Positions 4,418 through 6,193 of a stretch of 6,193 nt of DNA are shown one piece after another. The DNA is from an uncultured Coriobacteriaceae bacterium (GTDB taxonomy: Bacteria > Actinomycetota > Coriobacteriia > Coriobacteriales > Atopobiaceae). A program made the position numbers and the translations under genes. Position 1 is the stretch's first letter, and every line of letters starts with the position of its first letter. Location of the stretch: positions 1 through 6,193 of the forward strand of contig UQSV01000073.1 of the NCBI GenBank assembly GCA_900543875.1, read 5' to 3'. The notes beneath the pieces are model-generated. The model was not told the DNA's origin and made no database searches. It worked only from the letters and a program-made list of their open reading frames with translations.

Positions 4418-6193
4418 ATGACGATGGAGCTGCTGGCGCCGGCGGGTGGGCCCGAGCCGTTCCGCGCGGCACTCGCCGCGGGCGCCGATGCTATCTACTG
4501 CGGCGTCGGCAACGACTTCAACGCGCGCAGGGGAGCCCATAACTTCACCTATGATGCCTTTGAACAGGCCTGCCGCGCCGCGCATCTCGCCGGAACCCGC
4601 GTCTACGTGACCATCAACGTCGTGGTTCGCGACGACGAGATGGACCGTGCCCTGGCCCTCGTGCGCTCGGCCGCCATTCGCGGGGCCGACGCCTTCATCG
4701 TGCAGGACTGGGGCCTGTTCGAGGCCATCCGCCGCACCTGGCCCGAGCTCGAGCTTCACGTCTCCACGCAGGCAAACGTCCACGACGCCCGCGGCGTGCG
4801 GTGGTGCCGCGAGCGCGGCGCGCACCGCGTGACGCTGTCGCGCGAGCTGTCGCTGCCCGAGATTGCCCGCATCGCAAAGGAGGGCGTTGAGCTCGAGGTC
4901 TTTGGCCATGGCGCCCTGTGCTACTGCTATTCGGGCGTCTGCCTGATGTCGAGCATGGCCGGCGGTCGCAGCGCCAACCGCGGCCTGTGCGCCCAGCCGT
5001 GCCGCCTGCTCTACCGCCTGGTCGACGAGCGCGGTCGCGACGTTGCCGCACCCGGTCGTACCCGGCCGCTGTGCCCCAAGGACGCCTGCACTGCCGCCGA
5101 CGTCGCCGCGCTCATGGACGCGGGCGTCGGGTCGCTCAAGGTCGAGGGCCGCATGAAGGCCCCCGACTACGTCTGGAGCGTCGTGGGCGCATACCGAGAG
5201 CAGATCGACTCGGTGCTCGCCGCGGGCGACGCTGCCGTGCCCGAGCTGGGCGCCACTCCGGTTAGCCCTGCGGTGGCGCATCGCCTCAAGCGCGCGTTCA
5301 ACCGCGACTTCACCGATGCCTACCTGCGTGGAAGCGCGGACGACGAGATGATGAGCTACGAGCGCTCGAACAACCGAGGCGAGCTCGCGGGCGAGGTGCT
5401 CTCGAGCTCGGGCGGCCAGGTCCAGCGCCGTGACGGCCGCGGTAACCTGCACAAGGACCCGCGCCAAGACAAGCACAGCGCCCGCTGCACCGTGACCATC
5501 CGCGTGAGCGAGCCAGTTGGTGCGGGAGATCTTCTTGAGCTGCGCCCCGTTGACGACCCGGATGCCTTCCTGACCGCAACGGCGCAGGTAGACGCTGCAC
5601 CTGGCGACGTCATCGAGTGCCGCGTTGCCCGCCCCATGCCTAAGGGCTGCCCGGTTCGCGTGATTCGCAGCGCCGCCGCCCATGCCGGTAGCAACGCCGC
5701 CCTCGCGCTCGAGGTGCCGCGCAAGCGTCGCGTGGACGTGCACGTCGTCGCGCGTCTGGGCGACCCCTTCCGCGTCGAGCTCGCCTGCGTCGACGGCCCC
5801 GCACTGCCTGACGGCTCGCTGCCCCACGCCTCTGCGGAGGGGTTCGTCGTCGAGGCTGCGCGCACCCGCCCCGTAACGGCGGAAGACCTTGCCGAGCACG
5901 TGGGCCGCATGGGCTCCACGCCCTTCGAGCCCGTATCCTTCGAGGTAGAGCTCGACGAGGGGTGCGGCATGGGCTTCTCCGCCGTCCACAAGGTGAGGGC
6001 CGCCGCCTGCGAGCAGCTTGAGCACGCGATCCTCGAGCCGTACGCCGCTCGCGCCCGTGCGCTCGCGGCCGCGCCCAAGGATGCGAGCTCCGCCGTCGCC
6101 GCGGCAACGTTGACCGCCGCCGCTGTGCCCGCGCCCGCCGGAAACGCTGCGCCCACGCCCACCGCCGACGTCGCTCCCGAGGTCTGCGTCCTC
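4418..6193 (+). CDS. U32 family protein (RlhA/collagenase-like), 3' end outside the window
   Basis: 592 codons without a stop, running off the right edge. ELLAPAG (4-10), VYVTINV (62-68), GADAFIVQDWG (89-99) and LHVSTQANV (113-121) mark the U32 TIM-barrel-like domain. The U32 signature is complete at 160-178: E160, F162, G165, C168, G173, C175, S178. C168, C175, C191 and C195 match the cysteine spacing of U32 members that carry an Fe-S cluster and hydroxylate RNA (RlhA on 23S rRNA, TrhP on tRNA). C170 is an extra cysteine. CPKDACTAADVAALMDAG and SLKVEGRMK (219-247) follow. Residues about 370-500 probably correspond to DUF3656, and GFSAVHKVRAAACEQLE (519-535) to the usual N-x-x-R-R helix. Residues 541-588 are Ala/Pro-rich. 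Start ATG 4418 follows GGGGG (4408-4412) by 5 bases; ATG 4406 and ATG 4424 are in-frame alternatives. RNA modification is more likely than proteolysis, by family analogy. Confidence 0.92.
   Translation, partial: MTMELLAPAGGPEPFRAALAAGADAIYCGVGNDFNARRGAHNFTYDAFEQACRAAHLAGTRVYVTINVVVRDDEMDRALALVRSAAIRGADAFIVQDWGLFEAIRRTWPELELHVSTQANVHDARGVRWCRERGAHRVTLSRELSLPEIARIAKEGVELEVFGHGALCYCYSGVCLMSSMAGGRSANRGLCAQPCRLLYRLVDERGRDVAAPGRTRPLCPKDACTAADVAALMDAGVGSLKVEGRMKAPDYVWSVVGAYREQIDSVLAAGDAAVPELGATPVSPAVAHRLKRAFNRDFTDAYLRGSADDEMMSYERSNNRGELAGEVLSSSGGQVQRRDGRGNLHKDPRQDKHSARCTVTIRVSEPVGAGDLLELRPVDDPDAFLTATAQVDAAPGDVIECRVARPMPKGCPVRVIRSAAAHAGSNAALALEVPRKRRVDVHVVARLGDPFRVELACVDGPALPDGSLPHASAEGFVVEAARTRPVTAEDLAEHVGRMGSTPFEPVSFEVELDEGCGMGFSAVHKVRAAACEQLEHAILEPYAARARALAAAPKDASSAVAAATLTAAAVPAPAGNAAPTPTADVAPEVCVL

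Noticed and set aside
4283..6025. A 580-codon open frame on the - strand opposite the U32 gene
   Set aside because: Its composition is biased toward Arg, Ala, Gly and His as expected of an antisense shadow in GC-rich DNA. The + strand there carries a clear U32 protein with intact motifs.

Overview
The window is GC-rich chromosomal DNA carrying four genes, all on the + strand. Base composition, codon use and the sequences of the tyrosyl-tRNA synthetase, the U32 protein and the DUF559-type protein suggest a Coriobacteriia actinobacterium, perhaps Collinsella- or Olsenella-like. This placement is inference from recalled family resemblance; no search was run.

Layout: (1) 27-1688 is a 553-residue multi-pass membrane protein resembling GT-C-fold (family 39-like) glycosyltransferases. 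(2) After a 51-base gap holding a hairpin and a strong ribosome-binding site comes tyrS (1740-2954), complete with HLGH, KMSKS and a C-terminal S4 domain, and closed by a textbook intrinsic terminator (2978-3010). (3) 3180-4127 is a 315-residue protein with a C-terminal DUF559/Vsr-like nuclease-fold region. It has no ribosome-binding site, a -10-like hexamer placed as for a leaderless mRNA, and a less GC-rich 3' half. (4) 4128-4417 is non-coding and is the most unusual part of the window. It holds 28-bp terminal inverted repeats (25/28 matching) enclosing a perfect 50-bp, loop-less palindrome, 188 bp in all. Each inverted-repeat arm contains a 14-bp dyad fitting the LacI/CcpA-type operator pattern. 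(5) 4418 to the right edge is the first 592 codons of a U32 family protein with the full U32 signature, a Cys cluster typical of the Fe-S RNA-hydroxylation members, and a probable DUF3656-like region; its 3' end lies outside the window.

The genes do not form an obvious pathway. TyrRS charges tRNA and U32 proteins of this type are linked to RNA modification, so both belong loosely to translation. The membrane glycosyltransferase belongs to envelope biogenesis. The DUF559-type gene and the adjoining inverted-repeat element look like an accessory insertion between housekeeping genes. The element is best described as MITE-like, or alternatively as a paired-operator region; the sequence alone does not decide between them.
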